A DNA stretch of 64,000 nucleotides, from the NCBI RefSeq assembly GCF_937616625.2, contig NC_065577.1, forward strand, positions 22,023,501-22,087,500, in the 5' to 3' direction. Positions 60,901-64,000 of this stretch are shown here, one piece after another (position 1 is the first letter of the stretch; every line of letters begins with the position of its first letter). Under the pieces are notes generated by a model, which was not told the origin of the DNA, made no database searches, and worked only from the letters and a program-made list of their open reading frames with translations. Source of the DNA: Mercurialis annua. Its lineage: Eukaryota > Streptophyta > Magnoliopsida > Malpighiales > Euphorbiaceae. Made by a program: the position numbers and the translations under genes.

Positions 60901-63900
60901 ATATCACGCAAAGTGTATGTAAAAAGTGACGCTAGATTAGTATGTCGCGTCACAAGTCTCTCGAACATGTTATACCTATTACCTAAGCATAGTTAGGTTA
61001 TATTACGCAAAGTGTGCGTGAAAAGTGACGCTAGATTAGTATGTCGCGTCACAAGTCTCTCTAACGCGTCGTTCCGATTACCTAATTATAATTATGTTAT
61101 ATTACGCAAAGTGTGCGTGAATAGTGACTCTAAATTAGTATGTCGTATCTCAAGTCTCTTTAACTCATCGTTCCGATTACCTAAGCATGGTTACGTTATA
61201 TTACGCCAAGTGCACGTTAAAAATGTCGCTAGATTAGTATGTCGCGTCACAAGTCTCTTTAACGCGTCCTTCCGGTTTCCTAAGCATGGTGGTTATATTA
61301 CGAATAGTGTGCGTAAAAAGTGACCCTAGATTAATATGGCGCGTCTCAAGTCTCTTTAAGGCGTCGTTTCGATTACCATGCTTATGTCACGTTACAAGTC
61401 TCTCAAACGCGTAGTTCCGATTACCTAAGCATGGTTAGGTAATATTACGTGAAGTGTGCGTGAAAATTGACAATAGATTAGTGTGACGTGTCTCAAGTCA
61501 ATTTAACGCGTTGTTCCGATTACCTAAGCATATTAGGTTATTTTACGCAATTGTGCGTGAAAAGTGATGCTAGATTAGTATGTCGGGTCTCAAGTCTCTT
61601 TAACGCGTCTTTCCTATTACCTAAGCATGGTTAGGTTATACTACGTAGAGTGTGTGTGAAAAGTGACGTTTGATTTGTATGTCGCGTCACAAGTCTCTTT
61701 AACGCGTTGTTCTGATTACCTAAGCATGGTTAGGTTATATTACGCAAAGTGTGTGTGAAAAGTGATGCTCGATTAGTATATCGCGTAAAACATCTCCCTA
61801 ATGTGTCGTTCCGATTACCTAAGCATGGTTAGGTTATATCACGAAAAGCGTGCGTGAAAAGTGACGCTAGATTAGTAAGTTGCGTCAGAAGTCTCTCTAA
61901 CGCGCCGTTCTGATTATCTAAGCATGGTTAGGTTATATTACGCAAAGTGTGCATGAAAAATGACGCTAGATTAATATGTCGCATCTCAAGTCTCTTTAAC
62001 GCGTCATTTCAATTACCATGCTTATCTTACTTCAGAAGTCTCTCTAACTCGTCGTTCCGACTACCTATCCATGGTTTGGGTATATCACGAAAAGTGTGGG
62101 TGAAAAGTGACGCTAGAATAGTAAGTTGCGTCATAAGTCTCTCTAACGCGTCGTTTTGATACATAAGCATGGTTAGGTTATATTTCGCAAAATGTGCGTG
62201 AAAAGGGACACCAGATTAGTATCTCGTGTCTCAGGTCTCTTTAACGCGTCATTTCTATTACCATGCTTATTTCGCGTCACAAGTCTCTCTGTCGCGTAGT
62301 TCCGAGGCAAAGTGTGCGTCAAAAGTGACACTAGATTAGTATGTCACGTCACAAGTCTCTCTAACGAGTCGTTCCGAATACCTATGCATGGTTAGGTTAT
62401 ATCATGTAAAGTGTGCGTGGAAAGTGATTGTAGATTAGTATGTCGCATCTCAAGTCTCTTTAACGCGTCGTTCCGATTACCTAAGCATGGCTAGGTTATG
62501 TTACGCGAAGTGCGCTTTAAAAGTGCTGCTAGATTAGTATGTCGCGTCACAAGTCTCTTTAACTCGTCGTTCCGATTACCTACGCATGGTTAGGTTATAC
62601 TATGCAAAGTATGCGTGAAAACCGACGCTAGATTAGTATGTCGCGTCTCAAGTGTCTTTAATGCATCGTTCTGATTAACTAAGCATGGTTAGGTTATATT
62701 ACGCAAAGTGTGCGTGAAAAGTGACGATAGATTAGTATGTCGCATCTCAAGTCACCTTAAAGCATCATTCCGACTACCTAAGCATGGTTAGGTTATATTA
62801 CGCAAAGATTGCGTCAATAGTGACGCTAGATTAGTATGTCCCGTCTTACGTCTCTTTAACGCGTCGTTCCGATTACTTAAGCACAATTCGGTTATATTAT
62901 GCCAAGTGCGCATTAAAAGTGCCGCTAGATTAGTATGTCGTGTCACAAGTCTTTTTAACGCGTCGTTCCAATTATCTAAGCATGGTTACGCTATATTACG
63001 CAAAGTGTTCATGAAAACTAACGCTAGATTAGTATGTCGCGTCACAAGTCTCTAACGCGTCGTTCCGATTATCTAAGCATGGTTAGGTTATATTACGCAA
63101 AGTGTGCGTAATAAGTGACACTAGATTAGTATGTTGCGCACAAGTCTCTCTAACGCGTCTTTCCGATTACGTAAGCATGGTTAGCTTATATTACGCAGAG
63201 TGTGCGTGAAAAGTGACAATAGATTAGTATGTCAGGTCTGAAGTCTCTTGAATGCGTCGTTCCGATTACCCAAGCATGGTTAGGTTATATTACGTCAAGT
63301 GCGCGTTAAAAGTGCCACTAGATTTAGTATGTCGCTTCTCAAGACTCTTAAACTCGTTGTTCCAATTACCTAAGCATGATTAGGTTATATTACGCAAAGT
63401 GTGTGTGAAAAGCGACGCTAGATTAGTATGTCGCGTCACAAGTCTCTCTAACGCGTCGTTCCGATTACCTAAGCATGGTTAGGTTATATTACGTAAAGTG
63501 TGCGTAGAAAGTCACAATGGATTTATTTAACGCATCGTTCCGATTACACTTATAGTTAGGTTATATTACGCAAAGAGTGCGTGAAAAGGTGACGCTAGAT
63601 TAGTATTTCGCGTCTCAAGTTTCTTTATCGCGTCGTTCCGATTACCACTGAATGGTTTGGTTATATTACACAAAGAGTGTGAAAAAAGTAACGCTAGATT
63701 AGTATTCTCAAGGCTCTTTAATGGGTCGTTGCGATTACGTAAGCATGGATAGGTTATATTATGCAAAGTTCGCGTGAAAAGTGACGCTACATTAGTATGT
63801 CGCGTCTCAAGTCTCTTTAATGCGCCGTTGTGATTACCTAAGCGTGGTTAGGTTATATTATGCAAAGTTTTCGTGAAAAGTGACGCTAGATTAGTATGTC

Positions 63901-64000
63901 GCATCTCAAGTCTCTTTAATGCGTCGTTCTGATTACCTAGCATGGTTAGGTTATATTATGCAAAGTTTGCGTGAAAACTGACGCTAGATTAGTATGTCGT
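57986..64000 (+). repeat. Satellite block X3, to the window edge
   Basis: Matches 1-7980 in order, without the organellar insertion, the LTR fragment and the stretch 6080-7385. It has its own deletions: about 59430 at the organellar site, about 60580, and about 60720. Units of both 99 and 147 bp occur. The array continues past the window end. Confidence 0.94.

Noticed and set aside
1..64000. Many 60-110 codon frames with repeats such as VCVKSDARLVCRVSSLFNAS, read as a repeat-protein family
   Set aside because: They occur on both strands wherever the satellite loses its stop, follow from a unit length divisible by three, and show no promoter, start context or codon-position conservation.
1..64000. 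cctaa/ttagg motifs as interstitial telomere repeats
   Set aside because: They are single motifs inside a 99-bp unit, not tandem TTTAGGG runs.
1..64000. A novel multi-gene system (defence, toxin or biosynthetic)
   Set aside because: No intact gene set exists in the window; all coding traces belong to transposons or the organellar fragment.
1..64000. tRNA or rRNA genes
   Set aside because: No cloverleaf or conserved rRNA blocks were recognised; the only tRNA-related sequence is the retrotransposon primer-binding site.

Overview
The window looks like plant (angiosperm) nuclear heterochromatin. About three quarters of it, roughly 48 kb, is a CpG-rich satellite with a 99-bp basic unit and a 147-bp compound variant. 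The plant signs are a Ty1/copia-type LTR retrotransposon primed by initiator Met-tRNA, Mutator-like (MULE) remnants with a 9-bp target duplication, and an insertion carrying a plant mitochondrial ccmFN fragment. The species cannot be told from the sequence. No intact cellular gene was found.

Layout: 1-1436 satellite (+); 1437-3214 organelle-derived insertion; 3215-7107 satellite; 7108-7305 reversed LTR fragment; 7306-9223 satellite; 9224-10323 an unrelated 60-bp tandem repeat; 10324-12385 the main satellite inverted; 12386-12695 unique sequence; 12696-29963 satellite (+) containing three copies of a MULE transposase tail (16365, 22114, 29093); 29964-39509 a complete-length LTR retrotransposon with a nested MULE-type MITE; 39510-64000 satellite (+) with a fourth MULE tail (52281).

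The satellite is a mosaic of multi-kilobase blocks. Window 1-7980, 47745-49387 and 57986-63500 are one family (X). 44240-47744 and 53181-57985 are another (D). About 14450-17300, 18640-22900, 26100-29963 and 49388-53180 are a third (C), carrying the MULE tails. The blocks join in register with the monomer, which points to unequal exchange or copying within the array. The duplicates preserve empty sites for both the organellar insertion (49062/49063) and the retrotransposon (17281-17285 and 53152-53156), so relative ages can be read from one sequence.

The genes do not work together here. Coding traces are decayed transposon pieces and a captured organellar fragment. The short open frames in the satellite exist because 99, 147 and 60 are all multiples of three, so open frames stay in phase from unit to unit. 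The most informative observations are the block architecture, the two datable insertions, the inverted segment next to the 60-bp repeat, the amplified MULE tail, and the young retrotransposon whose pol region is nevertheless badly decayed.
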